NCBI GenBank assembly: GCA_014338405.1
Contig: JTDE01001075.1
Coordinates: 95,055-159,054 of the forward strand
Direction: 5' to 3'
DNA length: 64,000 nucleotides
DNA from: Paragonimus skrjabini miyazakii
Taxonomy: Eukaryota > Platyhelminthes > Trematoda > Plagiorchiida > Troglotrematidae
Shown here: positions 35,873-48,300 of the stretch, piece by piece
Numbering within the stretch: position 1 is the first letter of the stretch
Layout: every line of letters begins with the position of its first letter
Made by a program: the position numbers and the translations under genes
The notes under the pieces: generated by a model
What the model saw: only the letters and a program-made list of their open reading frames with translations
Database searches by the model: none
What the model was told of the DNA's origin: nothing

Positions 35873-38800
35873 AAATGCAGCTCACAGAATTGTTTAGTAT
35901 TTTACCTTTCTAACGAATGCTCACACACTGTCATAGACGTTATGTGATAGCGCGTTTTTGCCTTGTAAGTAAATGTACGTATCGCACCTGAAGTTCAGTC
36001 AATGGTGCCTTTCCAAAAGTTTACAGCTGCTCACAGATCGTTTCTCTTCTTGAAAGTTGCGCATATACTATCGAGATTTGGACTGGCTTTTCTATTTCAG
36101 CATCCGGTTCCGAACATTTTGAATTTGTTCGATTTTTATGCTGAAATTCTTTCATTTTATTTACCTCCACACACTACCAGAATAGTGCTACAAGATGAAG
36201 GCTGTGAATCACTGCTGAAAGTCCACAGTTCCCTCAACGTGTATTAGCCACCGGTGTGGCTAATTTAAAGTTCATTCCGTTCATTCTTCTACTTATAAAC
36301 TGGTCGTCCATATGGTTGTTTATTTACACACCCTTATGTAGATACTTTTTAGCTGCACTTGTACGAAATGAAATTTTCAGTAAACAGAAGAGCTGTGCTC
36401 TTATTCAGTATGTACATCACATCCCATTCGCACATAACGCATTGTATAAAATGGACATCAGATGTGTAATTTCCTTTCATCTGCTGATTTTTCCGATTTT
36501 TTAGTTTAGCTAATATGTTTAGAAGAATAACATTTTTGCACTGAAACTTCTCCGGCACAATCTAACTGTTAGGACAAACTCACTTTGAAAGGAATTGAAG
36601 GATATTCCTTAGGGAAGCTAATAGATTACCCTATTCAAACTACTTAATAAGTTTACGCAGTGGTCAAAGTAGTACTCCAAAATAGTTGTGAACACCACGA
36701 AAAGAAGATTTAAGCCAACGAAACTGTTTTACACTGACTGATCTTTGTGTCTGGTCTAACTATGCAAAATTTCGGAGAAAACCAGTATGTTATTGATTAG
36801 GCTATGGAACAAGACTTTCATCAAAGCAATAAGGACAACTTCGTTACGTTTGAAAACCAAACGTCAATGCTGATTGGGTTGGTTGTCCATGATGAGACTT
36901 AGCATTTCTTACCGGTAATCAGACCAGGCTTGTAAATCACTTACCTAACTTGCAAACAAAACTGTACAGGGCAATAGAATTGCGATCGCCTCCCCTGCGC
37001 ACATGGTGTAAAAGCTTACCATTCACTACGGACTAAGGCTTGAATAAGCTTCAAAGAAACCCAGATTCGTGCATTTACACTTGTGAAGACGGAAGTTAGT
37101 GAAGATTAGCAAGTCTTATCGATTCTGTAAAACTGACTATAAATATGTGCAAAAGATTGTTAAAGTTGGTCGTGGAAAAAAATGAAACGAACGTGGTGAA
37201 AGACGTAAGTTCTACGCGTCTAGGTTATAGAAACCGGAGGATTGTGTTGTTTGTATACAGGTAATGCCGGTTTGTAAAATTCATTTTCGATCAAACTAAC
37301 AGAATGAAAATAGCGTGAATCAATGTCATGCATTATACAGCAGAAACATTCGTCAAAAATGATACCACAACAATTGTTAAAGACAGTTGAGGACTGATGA
37401 AACTAAAAGTTTGTGTGAGTCCGGGTTGGATGGTTTAATCCATGCAGTCACTGTCTGAAGAAATTTTGGTAAATATTCTATTGCCCCATAGTGTAAGCAC
37501 CAATCGTTCCCCCAGTGTATTGTTGGTCACAGTCTCACGTGAAATGAAAAAAGCTCTGCGACTAACTGCTGGTAGATTGACGCTCTTTTAACGAAATTGA
37601 ACCTAGCTCCCGAATTTGGTCAATGACTGATAATTCTGTCACCCACTTTATTCAGGCATACTAAAAACAACTGTTCGCCGTAACTGGCTAAAAATAAGGT
37701 GATATGCGTTGATTGACCTCGACAGATAGTGTTGCTACCAATCGTCTGATACATACACGTGTAGTAGTCTCAGTGAGACCTTGGGACGGGTACATGAGTG
37801 CATGACTGTGGATGAAATAGAATGGAAGCAAAGCTGAACTTCACATTCATGCATGTCAAGTGTTAAAGTTTCGTTGCCGATATGTGTGATTCTCCGAATT
37901 AGTATCTTCAAGACTCCTTCACGTAGAAGATGGTGATGTGAACACTACGTACTTATAGACTGAGCCAAGTTTGTAGATAACTATCGAAATTATAGGTTCA
38001 AGAACGGAACTAATCTCTGTAAAGTGTTTGCAAGTAACTAGTCAGGCACTACAAACTTGTGAACAGTCTTCACTGATTAATCTTCCAGATTTACCTCTAT
38101 TCATTTCAAGTCCACTTTAGAAAGTCCAATTTGGCCCACTGGGTTGATCGAAAACACTAAAAATGAGGCTGATTTAGTGACGTGACTGCTCGCATTGAGA
38201 GGCATCTTACAACACTGTTGTACAATCGACAGGCAAAATTTATATTATTCACTAACACATTTCTCCTGCACAATTTTGCTTCTCTCTGCCTGAGTTCCCA
38301 TGACCCGCTAATCAATATTCGCTCCACATTCATTCGTAATAAACTGCGTGTCTCCATTGTGAACTACTCGCACGTATGGATCAACCAAACATTGGAACCA
38401 ATACTAGACGTTCTTTGAAATTTCCTCCGTTGTTCACATACGGACGTCTGAATTAAATTACGTTTTTTTTCTACATTCATCTTAGAACGCACTCTGAGTC
38501 AAGTTCACTCTATAGTGGTTATTTGAAAAGTTCGTTCCGTATATTAAATGTGGTCATTTGTGTCGCATCACGAAAGTGATTAAAACAGATGGCACAGTCG
38601 TAAAGATCCTATTGAGAGGATTTTTGGTTGATGTGTTCTTGGCTGCAACTAGACTGTCAGCAATTAACTAAGGTAACTTTGAACCAGTTGACGATGTTAT
38701 AATTCGTCAAGCAAGTCTGCTTGCATGCCTTCTTTGGGAGACTTATGGGAATGGCTCATACGCTGTTCATCGATTACGGTTCTCGATTGAGCAAAGAGAA

Positions 38801-39260
38801 TCTAAGTGAAGGAAAACTAGCCCAATCTATTATAAGAAACCTCCAACTTATTCATGAGAATACAGATACTTTATATTCAAGCGACTCACTTAGATCTATT
38901 GTGTTTTCAGTGTTCCGCAAACCGGTATATAAAGAACAATACTTGAAGTGTTTGGTTTTAACTCTTCATGTATATAAATGACTCATTTTGAAGCTGTTTT
39001 CTAGGACGTTATATTCTGGAAGTGTGAGAAAGTTTAAGTAGGCTTTGTGACAACATTTGAAACACTGAATTACTTTGATGCAATTTATCAACACGCAAAT
39101 AAAAACAAATATTGCGAGATGCTAACATTTCTTTTATTCTAGTTGGTCATATCCGTAAAACCAACTAACATAGATGAAAAAGGACATGGCAACAATAGCA
39201 GCAACTGAACATGATGCAAACTGACAAGCCAGAGTCAATACGAGGGAAACGATTCCGATT
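35873..39260. other. Intergenic, no supported gene
   Basis: AT-rich sequence after gene 1. Frames such as 36002-36247, 36256-36504 and 38721-38981 are short, unsupported by splice signals and unlike known families. A GC-richer patch near 36960-37060 and another near 37430-37570 may be old repeats, but nothing can be named. Confidence 0.45.
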
Positions 39261-39269
39261 GCGTCAACA

Positions 39270-39970
39270 ATTTTTGGGCGCAGAAAGTGGTCGATTACGC
39301 ATGATTAGCTTGACCTCCGTAAATGCAAAAATTTCGGGTTTCGGTTAGGTAATAACGCAATATTCGATATTAATGGATCGGCCAAGTTAACTGTGTTTAG
39401 CGGTCAACGATGCCAGGTTCCAGCTTGACGGAAGAGTTGATAGTATTTGTCGAGTCATCGCAATCAATAACCACTTAAGGACGTGTTTCACTGTTCGCCG
39501 TCGTAAAATCCGATCCGCCCTACTAATATACTTGTCACTAGGTAAGAAACACAATTATCCTTTGGATCAGGATTGGAAACATGGAAAACGAAAGTGCGAG
39601 TGCAGAATAACAATTGTAGATCAGCAATTTGGTAGGTAAGACTGAAAACTGGCCGTAAACGTTTCCTTACGTCGGTTGTCACGTGACCACCTTTGAGAGT
39701 CAAAATCAACAGATTTTGCTTCTTAAAAGCAGCCTCACTGTGAAGTGTGGTCACCTCTGGCTTACAGTGGATTTCTGTGGTTCTTTCTGAATAACCGTTG
39801 ACCAGTAAAACATCCTCTAAAAATTCTTTTTCTCTGTTGATGATGTCATCAATACATATATCTGCATTTATGGAACAGGGTTCGGATTTATGCGCGCTTG
39901 TATGGTTTCTGAGGGAACGAAGAAATTTGGAAACGTTGACCACTCCACATTGCATTTTGATACACCGCAT
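39270..39970 (-). mobile_element. Penelope-like element remnant (RT thumb to GIY-YIG)
   Basis: The minus-strand frame 39970-39488 carries the region after the RT palm: KFLRSLRNHTSAH, EKEFLEDVLLVNGYSERT and then LLILTLKGGHVTTDVRKRL with YQIADLQLLFCTRTF. This matches the (L/F)KG..V...RL....F..A.L.L.F.T pattern that precedes the GIY-YIG domain. Downstream, in other frames, are TVKHVLKWL (compare EHVPKWL), LTAKHSQ and NPKFLHLR, the later GIY-YIG blocks, reaching about 39270. The nuclease core itself is scrambled by frameshifts. This is an inactive relic that differs in sequence from the copy at 33.3 kb, suggesting a separate subfamily. Confidence 0.62.
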
Positions 39971-42900
39971 GTCTTATCGTACTGTCTTTACGTCCACTGA
40001 TCAAAATGTTTGAAAACGGTGAGCCTGTCTTAAAATTTTGTCAAAAGAAGTGGTCGAAAAATAACAATTTTCCGACTGAATCTGAAGTACATCGAGGTGT
40101 TTTTAGATTTGCCGCACCATTTATGGAATCTGACGCGACGTCCTGTAGCTATGCTATCACAAAATGCCTAACATTTGTGGCCTTTTTAATGTGCCGTGTT
40201 GTCAACACGTCCTATTTGATCAAGTGCTATCTATATATGGGCGCTGTGATAAAGACAATTTACTGCGTTGCTAAGATCGAGGTGTTGTCCAAAGTGAGGT
40301 GCTTTGTTTTTGGAAACCCTCATTGCTTTGAAAAATATCGTGTGCAAATTGGATCGGACTAGATATCATGTTGGAACCAGATCACACTGGTAGACAGTGA
40401 TTGAGAGAATGATATGTCATTTTAGAAGATAACTACCGATGCTGTGTCTTACTGGTGAACCATACGCACCATGTAGAGATTACTGGGTGTCATTAGTTAG
40501 GAATGGCTAAATCTTATTGATGTACACTTGTTGGTGTCGTTTACAGCATTGTACAAGTATATTTGTGCATCCCGTGCAATAAATACTTGGTCTCCATTCG
40601 CAACGACTTTTTTCATATACCTGGTTAACACTTACTACAACTGAAGGCTTGTCGGAGTAATCAATCGACCGCAGTCTCCAATCCTAGATTACTAATACCA
40701 GGCGCAGGTATCACACCACTGCAAGTTCACTCTGGCTTTAGGTAACCTAGGTGTGACACGGGCGAGAAAAACCACCTCATGTGAGTGACGTAGGGGTCTA
40801 CCCACAGTCCAGTAGAACATTACGACTAAGGTTAGACTAGGCTTAGGTACAGCATTCCCGTACTATGCCTGGTCGAGATGAGGATACGCAGTGAGAATGG
40901 TTAACTAAATATGAAAACATGTCAACCGATAACATTGACTGACCGTACTCAGCTTCATTCTGCCCTTAGGTTTTATGAAATCCAGTGATTAACTAAATGT
41001 GATAATGTGTCGAACAGTCACTAATAATGAATCAGCCGAACAAAGCACACTGGAAAACAACTACTGACTGTACACCACACTTTCTGTGAGGCTTTTGTTG
41101 GTTTGTCAGCTGACCTCGCCGGGAATTCGCAGACAGTAAGCGCTGATGTTTTTCGGGTGGGTGGAGAATGGGAAGTTTCATTTCAGCAACGGCGGGCCAT
41201 TAATTTTGGATGTCTGGGGGAACAGTTTATTCGGTGTTTGTGCCCTTCTGTCAGACACCACTCACTTGCCTTGATAAACCATAATGCCGCGGGTGAGTAC
41301 AGCTAGTCAAATTCTCACACCAAGCTCTCTTGGCTGGAGGCTGGCCATTCACCAGATATTCAAAGTGTATGCACAAAGAAACAAACAAATGGTAGCCAGT
41401 GCGCAGTTGCTCCGATTCTTCTGGTAATTCGAAAATATGTGCCGTTCATGAATGCAGTATTCTATTATCCATCGGTTGGTAAAAATTCGTCATGATAGCG
41501 TAATCTGTTGGGGGAATTTCATATTTTCAGTTTGTCCATTTGCATGCACCGATACTTGCTGGTTATCAGCCCAGCGTTGTGTTTCAGGCGGTGAAACGTC
41601 TGAGAATCCAGATGTTATCGATCATGGACCGCGGTATCCAAAACATTGGGGTTAAGCGACTTGACAAGAAATGCGTGTTCAATCCTGTTCCAACAGGGAC
41701 GGTTGTGGCTGCAGCGGTATGCTGTTATCACTCGATAACCTGACTCGGTTAGGAGGCTTGTTCGTTGATTGAGCCTTTCGGTTTGGACTAAACATTTTGT
41801 AACCGGGTCCACACATTGTGGATGATCGGTATTACTCTGACTGTCTCACCCTTGTCTTCAGCTGTCTAGATATCCGTCACACTGCTACTCAGATGTCAAT
41901 CGCTCTAGCACCCGAAACATGGCTTGCCCAACTTATCCGGTTAGTCGCACAACTACGAAGGCCGAGACCTATGCCAGTGTGAGTTGGTCACCCACGTGCC
42001 TACTGGCAGAAGACCGGTTTTTCAGGTACGCTGTCCGTGTGCGTAATGCGTCCAACCAACACACCCATACTCTCACTGCTCACCGTGTACGCATTAGCCT
42101 GCACCCCGTCAGCCTGGTAACCGGGTCCAGGCACACAAGCTTTATTTGCCGTATGCTCTCAGCGGATCTTTGTCTTCGTCGAAGGTTCTGACCAAAAACA
42201 GACAGCCACCCACAAAATAGTTGCAATGTATTGCATATACAACACCATCGTCATGCACACTGCCTAAACCTTCAACCGTCCTTCTCAGATCAAAGTTTGC
42301 ACATGAGGGTGATGATGTGAACCAATAGTAATGTGCTGTCATTTGCTATTCAACCGGATCTCTGTGTGATTGAGGCCAAATATGGCCGATATATTGGGTT
42401 CTGGATCAGGTGTATACTAAACACGGTAAACTCTGCCGAACGTGTAGTTTTGTAAGTGCTGGAGATTCACCTCTCAAGGTGCATAAAGCAATTTCTTGAC
42501 TTGGTTTGAAGACATTATTCTAACAGTGTTCATTTACAAAAATACAATCAAATCTGGAACGGGTTAGCTTGAAAACCCTATCAAAATTGTCGTTTACTGA
42601 TATACAGCAGCCAACCTAGCACTGTCCTGGCTGATCTTTGGGTTCGGTTAATTGATTACTGTGGATTTTAAATGGCACCTTTGAGTGAAGTCAGCCATAC
42701 ATTAGATCGAATCACTGTTTCATGATTCTTCACCTAACCTGGTAGTCATGATGTGAGCGGTGTCACTGAACAAAGTGCATACTACAACGCTACCTCGTAA
42801 CGGTAGAAAACTATAACATCTCTAGGTCATTGTGGCCGAAGTAATTCGAACAACACCAGTTGGTTTATCGGGTCATTCTCTCCTCCGTGCTGAATCAGAA

Positions 42901-43251
42901 GTCGCTTTGGCGACACGGCAAAGAAAACTACCACCACATAACGTCAGTTACAAGGAACAAACTACGGTGACCCTAATAGTGAATCAAAAATCTTAATAAC
43001 TGCAACCAGCGCGTGAAGAATATCCAGTGAATCTGTCATCTACAGAGTAGCCGTGTAACCGAATACTTAAATCAAATTTGACTTCAGTCATCCCTGAATA
43101 CCACTACTCACAAAACATGTATATTCCGCACATTCTTGAATAAAATGATGGAAACAATAATTCCCAGCAAACAGATACCAGATTCTGACTCGTTTTTCCA
43201 ATAAACGGTGTTACCACATCTTTTCTGCTTCTCGGGTTTGAGTCAGACGAT
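39971..43251. other. Intergenic, repeat-like, no supported gene
   Basis: The plus frame 40006-40362 (118 codons) has no family signal. Bases 40650-41100 and 42720-43000 share short similar blocks (for example GACACGGGCGAGAAAAACC near 40756 and GACACGGCAAAGAAAAC near 42914) and may be two old copies of one repeat. Bases 41870-42190 are GC-rich and tandem-free, with CCGGGTCCA motifs near 41803 and 42121. None can be named. Confidence 0.35.
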
Positions 43252-44064
43252 TTAGCGGGTAATAAAATGGACGATCCAATATGTTATCTTCCGGTGTTTC
43301 GCCTGTAGATGCCTCTTAACATTTGCTCCCACCATTCTCCAGTCGTTATCAACTGAATTTAGCGTTTGTGAATGGGTCATCAGTCGTAAGAGTATTCCTC
43401 TGTAATATAAGTATTCAGCCGACATCCTTTCCATATTTGTGACACGGTGCGTTATCGCATATCAGAACAATTCCTGACACTGATGTACTGATCTTCATCC
43501 CGTTCGGCAGAGTTTGTAGCCATTCATTGTAGTCGTTACTAATGTACGTTCCTCTCCTGGCCTTTATCTTACGATCCTGCTTGTTATCATGGCTCTATTC
43601 AGATGAGGATTATGGTCTCAGTTATTCGTTGCGAAGATGCATCCCCCGTTCGTTTTAATAGACGTCCCACTAACTACATGCAGAACAAGTTGAAATTCGT
43701 CTTATCAGTCCAGCAGCGCAGACTTAGAAGTTGCGTTACACTCTGTCTGTCGATAGTCACACAGTTGCCGAAATTCCGAGTCTTCACTTAAAGTTCATGT
43801 CAGCGGATATATGACAGTTATGAACCGACCGTTCAGGTATCAGCTAATTGTGGTCATTGATAAACCCTTCTCAAACTCATTTTTGGCGCGCAACTTCATA
43901 GCTTGCAGTGTAATTGTTGAGTTCACGGCAATCAACTCCAGCAACATATCGTTCTCTGATTCCGTCAGAACCATACTTCTACGTCCTTTGCGAGGCTCAG
44001 CTTCATAACCGACACAGTCCACATAAATCCACCTGTAATCGATATCGCATTTGACTTCATTCAA
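43252..44064 (-). pseudogene. Degenerate Tc1/mariner-type (IS630 superfamily) DDE transposase
   Basis: Reading 44064 down to 43252, a helix-turn-helix-like N-terminal part appears first (GRRSMVLTESENDMLLELIA then NSTITLQAMKLRAKNEF). In other frames KTNFNLFCM follows, matching the DETNFNL block with the first catalytic Asp. ICDNAPCHKYG (about 43474-43439) carries the second Asp, and QTLNSVDNDW (about 43368-43336) corresponds to LNPIENxW with the third acid. The order and spacing match IS630/Tc1/mariner transposases, which cut and paste DNA elements at TA sites. In-frame stops and at least two frameshifts kill it. The third acidic residue is Asp where Glu is expected. Terminal inverted repeats were not found by eye. 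Confidence 0.66.
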
Positions 44065-44849
44065 AAGAACAAGCTTGCATCAGTCATCGCCACTTTCGAA
44101 TGCGTTGATAATGCGGCCAATGTTTTATGGACTGATGCGAGTCTATTTGCGTCCGCCAGCCATGTATGCTAAGGGAAAAAATGTTTTCAAAAACTTGTTC
44201 ACTCTCATATTACAGTCCGTAGTCTACCACGATCTGAAATGCTCCCTTCTATCGGTCATGCAAATCACAGACACTACTGATCGCCAGTAACCTTTTACCT
44301 GGCCAGCAGTTTGATATATTATCAGGAAAGTGGTTAGAAGATCTGTGCTCAACTCTGACTGAGTTGTCGTTGATAACCTCAAATCACCTATACCAATTTC
44401 CGGTCAAAGTAACCAATACGAAATGCATTAGTTGACTAACTACGTTATGGCCGTCGTGCCTGAGATGTTTATGTAAAAATTCTGATATGAGCTGCATTAA
44501 AATGTAGTGGAATGTCTAGTACCTTGAAGAGAAACAAATATATAAAAATGTATTGATCTGAATGGTTATCAACGCATGCGTAGTCAACATCGTTTGGATT
44601 GGGATGGTCATCGAAGGATTCGTGATAACCGTTAAAGGTTATCAAGGGAACTGCGAAGGAAATCACTTGATTAAAACAAAATGCAGGCGAACTGAAAACA
44701 CCAAGGGAGTCTTTCATCCAGGTGAGGGAATCTGTAACAGGAGGCTGAGGAAAATCGGTAATGCTTACATCAGCTACCCTGTTGAGCTGCAAGGGAATTC
44801 TAACACTAGGTGACTCCAGATGAAATCTCTGTTAATCGTCCGGTAATTG

Positions 44850-45230
44850 TGTGGTGGATTGCCAGGCTGGAGGTGCGAGTATTCAGACACTCGGCGGAGT
44901 ACCTCAACTCAGAGGGCAGGCACATCCACAAACCCTCAACGATCGGATGGCGGACAACGGGGGCAGTCGGATGAGTCATCGCTCGACCGGATCGGACCAA
45001 CGAGCGAGACATGGCAGGCAAAATAGAATGGACGATTAAATCGGAGGCTCGGTTATTCCAACACTCGGGGGAATATCTCAACACCACCGTGGAATACGAT
45101 TAAAGCCCATTGTGGATAGATGGAGAACAACACGAGCGACTGAACGAGTCATCGCTCAACGGAATCGGATCAATGGACGAAGAATGGTAGGCGGAAAACC
45201 CCCCGATAGACGGCGCCGATCACACACCTA
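44850..45230 (+). repeat. Two-unit GC-rich tandem repeat, period about 173 bp
   Basis: GAGTCATCGCTCGACCGGAT at about 44973 recurs as GAGTCATCGCTCAACGGAAT at about 45146. The preceding blocks also match: ACTCGGCGGAGTACCTCAAC near 44889 and ACTCGGGGGAATATCTCAAC near 45063. The units have diverged by many substitutions. The stretch is much richer in GC than its surroundings. With the AATAAA hairpin downstream it could be part of an LTR or a non-autonomous element. Confidence 0.6.
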
Positions 45231-45341
45231 AACCGGGTAGAAGTGTACACGACGCGTGAACAGAAACCTGGGGGTGTTGTGGACTGGAATGCTGACTGAT
45301 AAACGCGAGCGCACGCGTAGCATGTGAACTAGCGTGTTGGA

Positions 45342-45363
45342 CAATAAAGATTGTGCTTTATTG
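45342..45363 (+). promoter_or_regulatory. AATAAA poly(A) signal inside a perfect hairpin
   Basis: CAATAAAG (45342-45349) and CTTTATTG (45356-45363) are exact reverse complements around a 6-base loop, placing AATAAA in the stem. The reverse strand therefore carries AATAAA as well. It follows the GC-rich tandem repeat and may end the transcript of that element. Confidence 0.4.
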
Positions 45364-48300
45364 GACGCCTTTTCGCTACAATGGGTCACCTCGAATCCTC
45401 ACATGACTGGAGTTTTATGTTACTTGACGTTGACGCCATCTGTTCTTAATTAGCGAGTTAACTGTGATGCATCCTTCTAAAGATAAATAATAGTATAGAC
45501 ACCTTAAACCTTTTACATCTAAAGGCACTTCATCAATACAAGAGGACAACTGAAGATTTATTTCATATCACTGACATTTTTTGTAAAACGGCATGTGTTA
45601 TAGATATATTTGTTTTAAGGATATCCATATTGTTGGTACTAGGTGCAGATGTTAGATCTGTATAGCTAGTAAAGACCACACTCATTTGCTGAGTACCGGG
45701 GATTGTTGCAGCTTTTCTAATTGGGATGGTCATTGTACTTTGTGTCAAAAGTGAGCGATTTCAAGAGGGCTTATTGTACTCATATGCCTGCGGTCGTAGA
45801 AACTTTTGGGAATATCATTGAAAATTTGTCAAGTTTATTTGATACCAACGTTTATTACTTCATATAGCTATTGTTGCCTGACAGCCTACTGAACAATCCC
45901 CGTTCTACACTTCTACCTTTCTGTTAAGTTGGTAATAATCTGAACTGCTCATTCTACTCTCGTTGAGTTTCTTGTACCACATTGGAATGAAATTTAACCC
46001 CTTGGACCCTTCCTAGGCTAGCTGGTAGGAACCTACTTATGTACTGAAGTCCGCGACGCATTATCAGTGATAATCAAGTGACACATAATGTGCAACATCA
46101 AACTGGACGTGTTTTTGATTGAAGTATATGTGTTCAGACCAACATTCGGATCGTCGCAACGAACTGCAACATCCTCACTCCTTACTTTACAAACGATATC
46201 ATTTACTGTTGGCCAAAAAAAGCCAGTAATCAAGGTAAGAAGACTGTGACCAATCCTGAACAAAACTGCTTTTGCTAGCTGTTTAGAGTACAGAATCATA
46301 CAGTCCTTGTTGAAAGGTTACCACCCCCCAAACTGAAAGCAAAGCAACAGGCACATAGAAGGGGCAAGTAATCCGAGATTTCATGGGTTATCTCAAGAAG
46401 CTATGAGTTTAAGGGAGTCATGTTTCTTTCAGTGACTCCGCTTTTTCCACTGGTTAGTCAACCACTATCTGCAAATCGTTTGTCTTACTGAAGCGATATC
46501 ACATGCCTCGTCTAGATGTCCTTGTGATTGACCACTCAGATTAACTTAAACGTCTTTCGTACTGCCGGATTTCTAGCTGCTCATAATAATCACTGTTGAG
46601 AACTCTTTCCACTGCTCGGTGTCATCGTGGAATTAATAGATCACAAACAGTTTTTCCATCATCGTCATCAGACAAGTGTAACTCAGGACATTGGTTTGGC
46701 TTCCAATTGCCCAAATCCCAACTGCTAGGTAGTCATCACCGGATAAATGATAAAAATGTGTTTTACAGCTGTCCGAAGACATCAACTTATGACCTGACCT
46801 CCATTGTTGCGTTACAACTAAACTGATTGCACTTCTTGTAAAATATGTCGGTTAGGTTTGTACCTCTCTTTTATTGAGAGATTTGCTCTCGGCTTTCTCA
46901 GAGATGTGTCTCCGCTGCAAATACACACCATTTGTGGGTCCTTTACTGTTTTTAACCAACTTGAATGGTATAATGCTCAAGTTAGATAAAATAAAATACT
47001 AGCGAAGTTGCCCAAAGTTTCGGTTTTTTTAACATATTTCATAAAAACCATTCTGTCCCCGAGTCTCATTCCTATGCCCGAAATCCAAATTTCTCTATTG
47101 GAGGACGACACATCGACTCAAGCCAACGTCGAAAGTTACACTGCTTGTGAATGTGTGGTTATTACAGTCGCTGAGTCAAACATCCTAATTATTGTCAGAA
47201 TTATCCATTAGGAGTAAGGTCGTTTGTATCTAAAGGGCGACCTAACATAAAGATTCGTCGTTACTAAATACCCGCATGATAAATCGGTGGCTCAGTTGCG
47301 CACAATTCCGTGTACCAACATGAGATATAAATTCATTGGGTTTAATGTAACGTGAGAAGAGCATCGTTCTCAATCAATTTGCTGTATTTAAGTAGTTGTG
47401 TTGGGCATGGACATCAACTCATCAATGCTTGGAGAAAGTTGTTTGTTCATCCAGTTATAAGTTCAATCGATTAAACACACTTCCTCGAAGCTGTGGATTC
47501 TTACAGACATACACCAAAACTTTGGATAAGCGGGTTATTAGCAACCTGAGTATCATCATGCGCGGTGATTGAGGAATGCTCGTCTATTAGGCGGTGTTCA
47601 ATGAACACCTGTAAAGTATTCGAATAATGCAGTCTCAGATCGTTTGTAAGCAACCACCTGAGTGATTGTCAATAACAGATCACTCGAATGAGTTTGTGCC
47701 ATACAACGAAACACCTAGATACCACTTACAACAAATATGAGATGAATGAAACCCAAATTTGTCACTACCATAAATCAGCCAATAAGTAGAAAGAAAGCAA
47801 TACCAACTAATAGACAAATCGCGAACTGGAAATATCGCTACTTTTGGTATTTTTGATATTAGCTGAATGTAGAATGCGAAGTGATTTGTCAACAATAACG
47901 AAATCCTTGGGTTTACTTAGAATAGCTGTGATGAGGTGGTTGGCGTCTAAGTTGTTACAATTTAATGCGCCGTACAAGAAAACATGGTCAGATGGAAAGA
48001 TGTAGGGTTTATCAGTAACTTGACATCATTATTCAATTGACTCATGATTCCGTTTAAGGAAGATATGTGACAGATATACTTGAAAAGATCAAAGTGGCTG
48101 CAACTCACTGGTGACATGAGAATTCTCAGAACACAAAAGTGATGTATCGGGTAATGTTTGAGCTAATTTTCGGTCGGCTGGAAGAAGGTAGTTAATTAGT
48201 CTTACGGCCACAAGAAATTACTGCGAAAACACATTCACGCTCAATGTTGTTCGTACGTTCTCGACAACTATTTGTGAATGGTAACGCATATGGTAACGCA

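Noticed and set aside
39798..40013. Plus frame opposite the Penelope relic
   Set aside because: Antisense shadow of the recognisable minus-strand Penelope text.
40006..40362. A 118-codon plus frame next to the 39-kb Penelope relic
   Set aside because: No motif, no splice support, and Cys/Val/Phe-rich text typical of chance frames in AT-rich DNA.
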